Assembly (NCBI RefSeq): GCF_000003605.2
Contig: NW_003148772.1
Span: 471,487 to 518,252, forward strand
Origin: Saccoglossus kowalevskii
Taxonomy: Eukaryota; Hemichordata; Enteropneusta; Harrimaniidae
DNA length: 46,766 nucleotides
Direction of reading: 5' to 3'
Positions 34,070 to 44,321 of this stretch are shown piece by piece (the stretch's first letter is position 1; every line of letters begins with the position of its first letter). The translations under genes were made by a program, and so were the position numbers. The notes under the pieces were generated by a model. That model saw only the letters and a program-made list of their open reading frames with translations. It ran no database searches and was not told the origin of the DNA.

Positions 34070-34281
34070 TACTGTAGAATACTTTATTTTCGCTTGGAAT
34101 TTATTTTCGCTATTTTCGCTGAAGGGATAATTCTGTGGAAATAAAATTCAGCGAATATACTTTTTTTCCTATATTTCATATTAAACTCATCAAAAATCAG
34201 TGAAAATAAATTCCAAGCAAAACGCCCAAAAAGCCTTTTCAGCGAAAATTAATTCCAGCGAAAATAAAGTATTCCACAGTA
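34070..34281 (-). mobile_element. M1 element, complete, young subfamily
   Basis: It is 212 bp long with both inverted ends, and close to identical to the copies at 33290 and 42999. Directly at its right border begins ATAATAATAACTTTATTCATC, which looks like the reversed tail of a retroposon. Confidence 0.93.
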
Positions 34282-34405
34282 GTATAATAATAACTTTATT
34301 CATCCTGGGTGACTTGTTTAGCATCAAGGCCAGTCTACCACAAGACACAGACAATAAACATGTGAACATAGGTGTTAAATATAAATATAAAAAAAAAAAA
34401 AAATT
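34282..34405 (-). mobile_element. Possible reversed retroposon tail
   Basis: TAATAATAACTTTATTCATCC read on the other strand ends GGATGAATAAAGTTATTATTA, i.e. an AATAAA signal and a short-repeat tail. It starts exactly at an M1 border and ends in a run of A at 34388-34402. No coding body is visible. Confidence 0.35.
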
Positions 34406-34596
34406 ATAATGTAAATAAAATTAGTGAGAAAAAAATGCACAAAATTTAAACTGTTCTGGCTGCTAGCTGCATCAATTGGGAAGTAGCTAGTTTTCCAACT
34501 TCATTCCTTGGTGAGAGACATTCTTTCTAAATACAGTGATAGCATAATGTTTCCTCACGTCATAGACCTCACCTACATTTGTACCTCTGTCTATAA

Positions 34597-34794
34597 TACT
34601 GTAGAATACTTTATTTTCGCTTGAAATTTATTTTCGCTATTTTCGCTGAAGGGATGATTCCGTGAAAATAAAATGCAGCGAATATACTTTTTTTCCTATA
34701 TTTCACATTAAACTCATCAGAAATCAGTGAAAATAGATTCCATACAAAATGCCCAAAAAGCCTTCAAATTAATTCTATAAAGTATTCCACAGTA
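34597..34794 (-). mobile_element. M1 element, young subfamily, deletion in right arm
   Basis: It has the young-subfamily words but lacks about 14 bp of the right arm (AGCCTTCAAATTAATTCTATAAAG). The terminus ATTCCACAGTA is intact. Confidence 0.9.
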
Positions 34795-34799
34795 ATACT

Positions 34800-35497
34800 G
34801 GTAAACTTTTTGCCTGACCTGTCCATTAATTGATTTATAAGTTAAATACATGTACTTCTAAAAACTGTAACTTGATTTTTAATTCCATGAGGGTCATGGT
34901 AGACTAACATTGAAAAATAATTCTCATACCACATTTTTGTAATTTAAGAATGTGCTGATTAGAGCGGATGAGACAATTACCCATATACCATTGCAATAGT
35001 AAAGAGATTTTGCTGCACTTATACATAGATTATACAGCAGTAGACTGAAAAAAGGGGGGGGGGGGAGAAAGGTTGTTTGGACTGTCACAGAAAACAAAAT
35101 AAGCAACTCGATTGTGTTTTAAGGTTTAGTAGATTTCTCTGCAAAGTAGAAATGACATATACCCAACCATAGGTCATTTAACCAATGAAGTTGTATGGGG
35201 TATTTTTATGAGTTCGAGTACCCAAAACAAATGATTGATAACAATCCAAAAAAGAAAACAATTACTGTAAAATTACAAATCCATTACACAACATAGTAAA
35301 ATCAGTAAAAGTTATGGTCTTTATTAAAAAGAGTGTGCACATCCGGCTTTACATGTGCTACCCACCATAAATCTTTAATCAAATGGTTTCTGTTTGTAAT
35401 CTGATTTTTACATTAGACAAGTGACATTGATGCCATCTGAGATCATCTTTGTAACATTGTTATTGTACATTATATCTGCCAACAAACTTTTTAAATG
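34800..35497. other. No gene seen
   Basis: Contains a run of G at 35054-35065; otherwise unremarkable. Confidence 0.55.
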
Positions 35498-35661
35498 TTA
35501 AAGCGAGAGGGTCGTCACCTGCACACACGCGGGAATTGAGTCCCCAGCGACAATAACAACACGCACTAAAACGCAAAGGCTCATGGGTAGACACTTGTTT
35601 GTAAACAATGACACGCTTTGGCCTTCTGACGCATGTGCAGGTGATGACTTTCCCGCTTTAA
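35498..35661. mobile_element. G1 element, reverse copy
   Basis: TTAAAGCGAGAGGGTCGTC to GATGACTTTCCCGCTTTAA, 164 bp. The interior CGCAAAGGCTCATGGGTAGA is the reverse complement of the copy at 17582. Confidence 0.88.
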
Positions 35662-36165
35662 GAATGCAAGGTCTACTTCAGACAAGTGACATTGTTGCCA
35701 TCTGAGATTCATACCATCACGGACATGTTATATAACCTAGGCTTTCACTATAGATGAAACAATTTTGCACACAGAGGCGACTTAACTATCGTAAATTATT
35801 TTTCTCAGCCAGTTTCCTCCCTTTTTTAGCCATGCGCAAATACAGTGAAAGGCACCAAGTTTTTGCTCATGAATATATTTATAATTTTTTTTAGATGCAA
35901 TAGAATGTTTCTGCCATAGAAACCAATTGTAAACTATTCAAAACATGAATTTTTGATAAATCTTCAAAGTTGTTTTGTGGAAAACTTAGTTCGGTTACCA
36001 TATATTTTTATTACAGTGAACCAGCCTCTCTTGCTGGATTTTTGGGGGATTTGGAGGAGTATGTTTTTTTAATAATATCAGCAAGAATATTTGTTGACCC
36101 CACTCACTACCTTAAGTAGCTGTCCAGATATTTTTAATTATATATTTATAATATTTTACCATTGA

Positions 36166-36188
36166 AATTTCTCTTTATTTCGTTCTAG
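36166..36188 (+). promoter_or_regulatory. 3' splice site of the coronin exon
   Basis: The pyrimidine-rich run AATTTCTCTTTATTTCGTTCTAG ends with the AG directly before the exon ATG. It is a good metazoan acceptor and sets the left exon border. Confidence 0.85.
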
Positions 36189-36386
36189 ATGCCGTTCTTC
36201 AAAATTCGTACTTCCAAGTTTCGGCATGTGTATGGTTCAGTTGCCAGGAAAGATAAATGTTACGAAAACATTAAAATAACCAAGAATGCACACGATAGTA
36301 ATTTTTGTTCTGTAAATCCGAAGTTTATTGCTGTGGTAACAGAAACAGCTGGTGGTGGATCATTCTTGGTTTTACCGCTTAATAAG
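36189..36386 (+). CDS. Internal coding exon of a coronin (coronin-2-like), N-terminal region
   Basis: Coronins are WD-repeat proteins that bind F-actin and act with Arp2/3 and cofilin at the cell cortex; coronin-2 types are linked to focal adhesions and neuronal actin. The 66 codons hold the conserved N-terminal coronin block (the short domain before the first WD blade): SKFRHVYG at residues 9-16, then CYENIKITKNAHDSNFC (24-40), VNPKFIAVVTE (42-52) and AGGGSFLVLPL (54-64). ITKN.HD..FC and TE.AGGGSFLV.PL are closer to coronin-2A/2B than to coronin-1 as I recall them. The exon follows a pyrimidine-rich tract and TTCTAG and ends AAG|GTAAGT, so both borders are phase 0. It begins exactly with ATG, so it can either start the protein or follow a short upstream coding exon, as in CORO2B where a few residues precede an internal Met. 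The rest of the beta-propeller and the coiled coil are not in the window. The family call is firm; the subtype is likely. No homology search was run. Confidence 0.93.
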
Positions 36387-36392
36387 GTAAGT
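36387..36392 (+). promoter_or_regulatory. 5' splice site of the coronin exon
   Basis: AAG|GTAAGT matches the consensus donor perfectly. Without splicing, the frame would run only 19 more codons, through minisatellite sequence, to a stop at 36444-36446. The protein block ends at the conserved PL.K position where coronins continue with TGR. Confidence 0.92.
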
Positions 36393-36395
36393 CAA

Positions 36396-36632
36396 CTTGT
36401 ATTCTCAGGGGTGGAGCTACGTCATAAAAATGTTCTATGTTGCTAAGACGCGCACCACTGTGTTCTCAGAGGTGGAGCTACATCATAGAATGTTCTCGGT
36501 TGCTACATGTAAGACGCGCATCACTGTATTCTCAGTGGTGGAGCTACGTAATAGAATGTTCTATGTTGCTAAGAGGCGCACCACTGTATTCTCAGGGGTG
36601 GAGCTACGTCATAGAACTAACACCACTGTACT
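36396..36632 (+). repeat. 60-66 bp tandem repeat directly after the coronin exon
   Basis: TTCTCAGGGGTGGAGCTACG and ATGTTCTATGTTGCTAAGA repeat at about 36401, 36462, 36528 and 36588. The array starts within a few bases of the splice donor. Each unit carries GGAGCTACGTCAT-like sequence. Confidence 0.9.
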
Positions 36633-36894
36633 ATATTTTTTAATGGGCTCTGTGTGAGCTGCAGTGGAACGCCGGTCAAAGAGCCGCTGAAAATAGTGAA
36701 AGTCAAGAAAACAGCACAAACTTTGAGGTTATCCTGAAGAACCACATTTATATATGTTGCACATGTGGGGGTAGTCTTGATACACTGTTTTAGAGTCTCA
36801 ACAACTACCCGAAAGTACAGTTTCATTTTTAAAAAATGGGGTGGCGTGAGTTGGTGGGTTGGTGGTTGTGTGTGTGTGTGGTTGGTTGGTGGGT

Positions 36895-36928
36895 GGTCGG
36901 TCGGTCGGTCGGTCGGTCAGTCGGTCAG
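36895..36928 (+). repeat. (GGTC)n microsatellite
   Basis: About eight GGTC units with one CAGTC variant, preceded by TG/GGTTGGT-rich sequence from 36850. Confidence 0.93.
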
Positions 36929-36934
36929 GTTTTT

Positions 36935-37860
36935 GGGTGTCTGGGTGGCGAGCATGGATTTAAATTTTTTTTTTTTTACTTTTTCAGTCCAGAAAAATAT
37001 CTCATTTCTAGGGGGATGTAATAGGTACTACATGCAATACATTTTGTTTTTAAGCTAATTTTGTGGACGAGAAGCTAACTTTTCTGAAATAGCAATTCTA
37101 CTCAAACATTGTCAAGCAATGTACTCTCCTGAATAAAGATAATTAGCATTTTTACAAAACTTTGGGATAAATAATAATAAATCTTTCACCAATGGAGGGG
37201 TAATTTATAGGTATCACATCATCTTTACAGGTCGTTTTACTTTACATGTCACATAATAAGCAGCCATCCATGTGAATACACATGTATTGGAAAGGTATTT
37301 TCACATGCATTCAGTTAAACCTTCAGTCAGGGACAGGAACTATTGTAGTTGTTTTATCTGTTTGTCCATCCATTCATTTCACTGCATCCATGATAATGAT
37401 GTTAAATTATCCACAAAGTCTGAGAAACTATTCGGAGAAATTTTTTGGAATATAATCACCAGCATAAGTACTCTCCCCTCATCACCTGGCTGCTAATATA
37501 TAAATTTCTTTGTTTCATAAATTCAAAGACACAACCAGATACTGGGAATTTCCTTACTTATCTAAGAATTATATGTAGTATAGTCTAGTGTACAGTTGAC
37601 AAAAAACTACTTCTACTACAAAACATCTGAGTATACAGCAACTTGGGGAAAAGTGAAACATTTTGAAAAAAAAAAAGTATGCTTTCAGAATGCATGAAGC
37701 ATATCCACAAATAGCTGTGTGCTTGTGACATTTACCAAATTTACCAAGCATTATATGTTTATAAAAAAAAAACCATTGAATTGTGGGTAATTACAGACGC
37801 TGTGTTACATTCCATTATATATGATTAAAATCTGATGTAAGTTATAACCCAAATTCAGGG
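36935..37860. other. No gene seen
   Basis: Intronic sequence without repeats I recognise; poly-T and poly-A runs only. Confidence 0.55.
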
Positions 37861-37863
37861 TTA

Positions 37864-37940
37864 TACTGTAGAATACTTTATTTTAGCTTGTATTAATTTT
37901 CGCTGAAATAACTTTTTGGGTGTATTGTATGGAATTTATG
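37864..37940 (+). mobile_element. M1 left arm, cut off by the 44-bp array
   Basis: TACTGTAGAATACTTTATTT through TATGGAATTTAT matches M1, then the sequence switches abruptly to the 44-bp tandem unit. The rest of the element is not seen on the far side of the array. Confidence 0.88.
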
Positions 37941-38377
37941 ACCCCCTCCATTATCAGTTGGATCACCCCTTATTGCACACACTGACCCCCTCCATTATCA
38001 GTTGGATCACCCCTTACTGCACACACTGACCCCCTCCATTATCAGTTGGATCACCCCTTATTGCACACACTGACCCCCTCCATTATCAGTTGGATCACCC
38101 CTTACTGCACACACTGACCCCCTCCATTATCAGTTGGATCACCCCTTACTGCACACACTGACCCCCTCCATTATCAGTTGGATCACCCCTTACTGCACAC
38201 ACTGACCCCTCCATTATCAGTTGGATCACCCCTTATTGCACACACTGATCCCCTCCATTATCAGTTGGATCACCCCTTATTGCACACACTGACCCCCTCC
38301 ATTATCAGTTGGATCACCCCTTATTGCACACACTGACCCCCTCCATTATCAGTTGGATCATTCCTTACTGCACTTAC
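37939..38377 (+). repeat. 44-bp minisatellite, 10 units
   Basis: TGACCCCCTCCATTATCAGT and TGGATCACCCCTTATTGCAC repeat every 44 bp (one unit is 43). Units differ mainly by TATT versus TACT. The left border lies inside an M1 arm. Confidence 0.96.
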
Positions 38378-38700
38378 TGCACTTACGCCCCTTTCTGTGG
38401 CAAGTCCTCTCAATTACCAAGTCCCCCCACACTTACTGCCACCTCTCATTACCAAGTGACTCATCCCTTACTGTACCCCACCATGTATGTTGATTGAAGT
38501 ATGTGAATGGTATCCTTTCCAGTCAGCTTATTTATTTCACAGCTGTCTTTGACTTCAAAGGATGACCATATTTTATCTTTCACTACATCATGCATACCGT
38601 AGTAGTGCATTAACAGCATTGGTGATGTCAGAGACTTCACCATTGGACTCTGAATACTGTACAATTGTAGCTTTGTTCTATTTTTGTTCATTTCACTGAA

Positions 38701-38897
38701 TACTGTAAAATACTTTATTTAGCTTGAATTAATTTTCGCTGGAATTTTGTATGGAATTTATTTTCACTGATTTTTGACAACTTGAATGTAAAGTATAGGA
38801 AAAAAGGTATATTTGCTGGATTTTATTTTCACTGAATCATTCCTTCAGCAAAAATAGTGAAAATTAATTCTAAGTGAAAATAAAGTATTCTATAGTA
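38701..38897 (+). mobile_element. M1 element, complete ends, short deletion
   Basis: TACTGTAAAATACTTTATTT to AAAGTATTCTATAGTA, 197 bp. About 16 bp are missing near CGCTGGAATTTTGTATGG. It sits between the 44-bp and 80-bp arrays. Confidence 0.9.
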
Positions 38898-38934
38898 TAC
38901 TCTAAAATCAATACCCAGCAAATATTCAAACAGT

Positions 38935-39050
38935 AGTAAGCATTGATGCATTCACATTCATGTGATTTAAAAACCTAGTGAATATACTTGTACATGTATA
39001 CCTGCAATATCAAGTTGCTAAAATTAAACCCAGTTTAAATTTAAACTCCC
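38935..39050. mobile_element. M2-like fragment, degenerate
   Basis: CCTAGTGAATATACTTGTAC and GCTAAAATTAAACCCAG recall M2 arm sequence, but both termini are absent. The 80-bp array starts shortly after. Confidence 0.4.
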
Positions 39051-39066
39051 ACATTGATATTTTGAC

Positions 39067-40610
39067 AGCGTTAATTCCACAGGGACAGGCCATTTCCACA
39101 TTTACCTGTCTCAGCTAAAATCTGCCTGTCTGTAACAGGTTGACAGGTCTTAATTCCATAGGGACGGGCAATTTCTACATTCACCTGTCTCAGCTAAAAT
39201 CTGCCTGTCTTGAACAGGTAGACAGGTCTTAATTCCATAGGGATGGGCCATTTCCACATTAACCTGTCTCAGCTAAAATCTGTCTTGAACAGGTAGACAG
39301 GCCTTAATTCCATAGGGACGGGCAATTTCTACATTTACCTGTCCCAGCTAAAATCTGCCTATCTGTAACAGGTGGACAAGCCTTAATTCCTTAGGGACGG
39401 GCCATTTCCACATTTACCTGTCCCAGCTAAAATCTGCCTGTCTTGAACAGGTAGACAGGCCTTAATTCCATAGGGACGGGCAATTTCTACATTTACCTGT
39501 CCCAGCTAAAATCTGCCTGTCTTGAACAGGTAGACAGGCCTTAATTCCATAGGGACAGACCATTTCCACATTTACCTGTCCCAGCTAAAATCTGCCTGTC
39601 TTGAACAGGTTGACAGGCCTTAATTCCATAGGGACGGGCAATTTTTACATTTACCTGTCTCAGCTAAAATCTGCCCGTCTTGAACAGGTAGACATGCCTT
39701 AATTCCATAGGGACGGGCAATTTCTACATTTACCTGTCCCAGCTAAAATCTGCCTGTCTTGAACAGGTAGACAGGCCTTAATTCCATAGGGACGGGCAAT
39801 TTCTACATTTACCTGTCCCAGCTAAAATCTGCCTGTCTTGAACAGGTAGACAGGCCTTAATTCCATAGGGACGGGCAATTTCTACATTTACCTGTCCCAG
39901 CTAAAATCTGCCTGTCTTGAACAGGTAGACAGGCCTTAATTCCATAGGGACGGGCAATTTCTACATTTACCTGTCCCAGCTAAAATCTGCCTGTCTTGAA
40001 CAGGTAGACAGGCCTTAATTCCATAGGGACAGACCATTTCCACATTTACCTGTCCCAGCTAAAATCTGCCTGTCTTGAACAGGTAGACATGCCTTAATTC
40101 CATAGGGACAGGCAATTTCTACATTTACCTGTCTCAGCTAAAATCTGCCTGTCTTGAACAGGTTGACAGGCCTTAATTGCACAGGGACAGACCATTTCCA
40201 CATTTACCTGTCCCAGCTAAAATCTGCCTGTCTTGAACAGGTTGACAGGCCTTAATTCCATAGGGACGGGCAATTTCTACATTTACCTGTCCCAGCTAAA
40301 ATCTGCCTGTCTTGAACAGGTAGATAGGCCTTAATTGCACAGGGACAGACCATTTCCACGTTTACCTGCCCCAGCTAAAATCTGCCTGTCTTGAACAGGT
40401 AGACAGGCCTTAATTGCATAGGGACAGGCAATTTCCACATTTACCTGTCCCAGCTAAAATCTGCCTGTCTTGAACAGGTTGACAGGCCTTAATTCCATAG
40501 GGACGGGCAATTTCTACATTTACCTGTCCCAGCTAAAATCTGCCTGTCTTGAACAGGTAGATAGGCCTTAATTGCACAGGGACAGACCATTTCCACATTT
40601 ACCTGTCCCA
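39067..40610 (+). repeat. 80-bp satellite, about 19 units, hairpin in each
   Basis: CAGCTAAAATCTGCCTGTCT, TGAACAGGTAGACAGGCCTT, AATTCCATAGGGACGGGCAA and TTTCTACATTTACCTGTCCC make up one unit. GCCTGTCT and AGACAGGC can pair across TGAACAGGT. Two unit types alternate irregularly (GACGGGCAATTTCTAC and GACAGACCATTTCCAC). Confidence 0.97.
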
Positions 40611-40614
40611 AGAA

Positions 40615-41785
40615 AAATAGCAACAATCTCTGCTAAAATCTTCCTGGTTTAAATGGGCACGCAGCCCTTAAAATGCAACCCTTGCAGTTTACAGTAACAC
40701 TTTGCTGTGTGTACATTACTGGTGTATTAATCACCTCCTTAATATAGAAATTACTACATTCATTAGACATGTTAAAACTAACACCTATATCTAGGGACCA
40801 AAGAATGCTTATTCAAACACAGTATGTATATGATCTTTAGTACTACTAGTATATGCATGTCAATGTCCCAGGGCAGATTTTCTAAGTGGTCAGCAATTTG
40901 AAGTTTTGGCGTGGACGGGGCGGGGGCTATCAAGGGGTTGGGTTGTATGGTAGGGGTAGGATGTTGTTGGGTAGTGGTGGAGTGTACAAGAGTGGCCAGT
41001 GGATTTTTTTTTCGCAGTTTTGTATCTGTTGTATTATTTTTCATGAATGTGCTAACATAGTGCTATACATAGTCGTTGTCATAAAACATGTACAATTAGG
41101 AGAAAAGTGAAATAATCTGTTGTAGCTATCACTTTGGGTTATTCACATTTAAGTTTTGTTTTTCTTACGTAATTATCATTGTTTATAATCTCTAAAATAA
41201 TAATGTTAGCATCTTTGTTGATTTCAGACTCGTGATAACCTACAGCCGATAGCGCTGATGTTGTGCTTTTAAAACTACCATGCCCCAAAACAGCCACATT
41301 TCAACATTTTAAAGATATAACCCCCCATCCCCCGGTAAATATGTCTCGTATTAGTAAGGGACGACGTCAAAAGATCAATGTCGGATAAAAAACTTATTTG
41401 CTTTCGTTCGGGGGTGGGGGTGATTTGGCCTCAAAAAGTTTTCATCCTACAAAAACGATTTTATTTTTTAATGAAGTCCAAAAAATCTTGGGAGTATTTG
41501 TAGTTCGTTTTTGTTCTATCCAATCATGGACAGAAATAACAGAAAATGAAAAAAACACGTCCAAGATGGGAAAATGGTTTAGTTCGAGTGTCAAATGAGG
41601 TCAATTTCAGGGCATGGACCTAGAACCAACTGCTATGCCATACTACTGTCCGATTATCAATTTGTATTTAATGATGAATGTAGTCTGATGCCATGATCAA
41701 TATTTATCAATTAAGTTTCAGTGGGGGGTGGGGTTGGGGGGTGGGAATTAAGTTTGTTATCCTACATTGAACTTTTGATGTTGTC
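40615..41785. other. No gene seen; G-rich patches
   Basis: GGACGGGGCGGGGGC and further G runs at 40910-40985 and GGGGGTGGGGGTG at 41410-41422 stand out. TTGATTTCAG at 41218-41227 looks like an acceptor but the frame after it stops after 14 codons and is not coronin. Confidence 0.5.
41722..41745 (+). other. Strong G-quadruplex candidate
   Basis: Runs of 6, 4, 6 and 3 G are separated by one or two T, which fits the classic four-tract rule with very short loops. It lies in the intron after the coronin exon, on the coding strand. Confidence 0.75.
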
Positions 41786-41897
41786 CCTAACATAGGTAAA
41801 TATTATAAAGAAGTTGAAATAACTGATGATAATGATACTTTTCTTAAAAAGTTTTTCAGGCAAACCTAGCTGATGGCCATCTTAGAAGTTCAATTAC
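41786..41897 (+). repeat. Repeat M8, partial copy
   Basis: CTAACATAGGTAAATATTAT, GATGATAATGATACTTTTCT and GATGGCCATCTTAGAAGTTC align with M8; also uninterrupted. Confidence 0.75.
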
Positions 41898-41899
41898 AT

Positions 41900-42995
41900 C
41901 CGGACTGTACTGAAGGAATGTTTGGTGTTATTTATTTCCTCCCCACACATACTTTGTATTTTGCTATCATGGCATGCAGTCATAAGTGTTTTATACTTAT
42001 AAGTGTTTTTACTCGAGTTATAAAAACATTTAATGGTTTTATTGATTAGTGGTGGGCAATGTCCTTTAGAAGGAATGATTTCATGGGGATCTTGACTCAC
42101 AATGGTACCCTAAAAATCAAACTGGGTCAGATTGTTGACTGCTGGGGAGAGAAAGGTCCTTAAGAAAAAAATCAATGTGCATGTGGCTGATTCTGTTTAT
42201 AAAAAGTCGAGCTTCTTTTAAGAAATTGCAAATTTCTCAACAATAGCAAACACAATTTCAAATTGACTATTTCAATCTAGAATATTTTTATTGAGTCACT
42301 TACACACCAAAGAATAAGTACAACTAGTTGCATGTGTCATAAAAAATAACTTTGCATATGTGAAGCATCATATTGGTGCAAAGGACACACTGATGTAGTG
42401 GAATTTTCAGGTCCTGAAATTGAAAATAAAAGTTGGACAGGTTGGATAAATTAAAATGCCTACCGGTATCTCAGGTAATACTTACTGATTTTAGACATTT
42501 AATAGTATGAAAATTACTGCAGAATTCAGGAATGCAAATAAATTAATATAAAAAAAAAAATGAATGGAAGCCAAAATTATTGTCATTCAGTTGTATTGAA
42601 AGTCATTAAATTTTGAAAAAATTCACAATTCACACTTATTGATACATCAAAGAGGTAAAATATTAGTTCAACAAAAAAACCAATAAACTTCTAAATACTA
42701 TTTCTTGAATTCTATTATTTGACATGTACATGTTTAGTACCATAAAATTCATTATTCAAAACATAATTTCACATAATAGTTCAAAAACACCAATAAATTT
42801 ACCATTTCAATTATTAACATGTGCTTGTTTTAGTACAGTATATATAAAATCACAGTCACTCTATCACTATGATAAAATTATTCAAAACATAATTTCACAT
42901 AATAATCATAAAGTGCCACTAAACCTAAAAATAGAAACTCATATTTCTACTTCACAACATCAACTGAGTACTTCAATCTCTGGTTAGCTTATCTC
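41900..42995. other. No gene seen
   Basis: A/T-rich; the words AAAACATAATTTCACATAATA and ATAAA[A/T]TTA occur twice within 42750-42910, a minor internal repeat about 130 bp apart. Confidence 0.5.
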
Positions 42996-42998
42996 AAA

Positions 42999-43210
42999 TA
43001 CTGTAGAATACTTTATTTTCGCTTGGAATTTATTTTCGCTATTCTCGCTGAAGGGATGATTCGGTGAAAATAAAATCCAGCGAATATACTTTTTTTCCTA
43101 TATTTCACATTACACTCATCAAAAATCAGTGAAAATAAATTCCATACAAAACGCCCAAAAAGCCTTTTCAGCGAAAATTAATTCCAGCGAAAATAAAGTA
43201 TTCCACAATA
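42999..43210 (-). mobile_element. M1 element, complete, young subfamily
   Basis: TACTGTAGAATACTTTATTT to AAAGTATTCCACAATA, 212 bp. It is nearly the same sequence as the copies at 33290 and 34070, nine kilobases away. Confidence 0.93.
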
Positions 43211-43639
43211 CAATGATTGTAGTAGAGTGATACTACATAGGTGTAGCTTTAATGACTTGTGTACTTCGAAAATGAGTCCTCTAATTAGCATAACAACAGA
43301 ACAATAGTTGTTTCCAGTATCCACCAAAATTATTCTTGCCATCAATGTCAGTTAAATTGATTTGTAGTTTTGAAAGTAGTGTCCAGAGTGCTGGATGAAT
43401 AGGCATCTTTGTCCAGATTTTATTGAAAAAACAGAACTAGTCTTGTAGTTGAGGATTGTCTCAGACAATGGTTTGACCTCTGTCCTCGGCAAATTGCTTT
43501 TCTTTACTTTCGATCAGTTTAGTGTTTTCAATAACAACAATATCATGCTTTCATTTCTGGGATTGTCAGGCTTTTTCCTCAAACCATTTCCATAGACTTT
43601 CTTCTAAAAACCTCCGAGTGAGTTTTTCATTCTTGGGTA

Positions 43640-43712
43640 GCATGCCATTGTGCATTTTTGACATGTGCGCATATTGCAGGGACAATATCTCGCGTAAAAT
43701 CTGTCTGATTAT
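43640..43712 (+). repeat. Segment shared with 46470-46530
   Basis: GTGCATTTTTGACATGTGCG and GACAATATCTCGCGTAAAATC recur at 46470 with small changes. The following word TTATCTTGATACATAGC occurs at 45950 and 46540, so these belong to one scattered repeat. Confidence 0.65.
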
Positions 43713-43789
43713 TTGCTTTTATTATTAGTCAATAGTACATGTATATGTTGACTTTCTTGCAAATTTTGTTAAGGCTATTTTAGCTGAAT

Positions 43790-44135
43790 TACTGAGCATG
43801 TTACTGCATGTGTATGCAATGTATTATGGGAGATAACTTCAAATTTTGCACTACTGAGCATGTTACTGCACATATATGCAATGCGTTATGGGAGACAACT
43901 TGAAATTTTGCACTACTGAGCATGTTACTGCACATATATGCAATGCATTATGGGAGACAACTTCAAATTTTGCACTACTGAGCATGTTACTGCACATATA
44001 TGCAATGCATTATGGGAGATAACTTCAAATTTTGGACCACTGAGCATATTACTGCACATATATGCAATGCATTATGGGAAACAACTTCAAATTTTGCACT
44101 ACTGAGCATGTTACTGCGCATATATGTATATGCAG
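43790..44135 (+). repeat. 62-bp tandem repeat, about 5.5 units
   Basis: ACTGAGCATGTTACTGCACA, TATATGCAATGCATTATGGG and AGACAACTTCAAATTTTGC repeat at 43791, 43853, 43915, 43977, 44038 and 44101. Each full unit carries TCCCATAA[T/C]GCA-like sequence on the minus strand. Confidence 0.95.
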
Positions 44136-44321
44136 TATTAAATAATAATAATAATCTTTTTTGCAATCACAAAAATTTGTCTTATATGAAATTACCGGGT
44201 AAAGCAAATACATTTATATTTACTGGTGATTGTAGATAAATTGTATCAATATTGTGATGTCAGCATTGTGTCTGTTTTCCTTATAAAAGTACTAGAGGGG
44301 GCTGTAGTACAGTCCAGAAAG

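Larger units (their letters stand above)
15981..36188 (+). other. Putative first intron of the coronin gene (20 kb)
   Basis: If the candidate first exon is right, this whole stretch is intronic. It holds only short spurious reading frames, dispersed inverted-repeat elements, small arrays and one assembly gap. Its left limit depends on a weak donor, so the intron may start elsewhere. Confidence 0.3.

Noticed and set aside
39067-40610. CRISPR array
   Set aside because: The regular 80-bp units have no unique spacers; the whole unit repeats, and the DNA is animal.
41228-41272. Next coronin exon after TTGATTTCAG
   Set aside because: The frame TRDNLQPIALMLCF stops at once and does not match the coronin continuation (TGR...VCGH).
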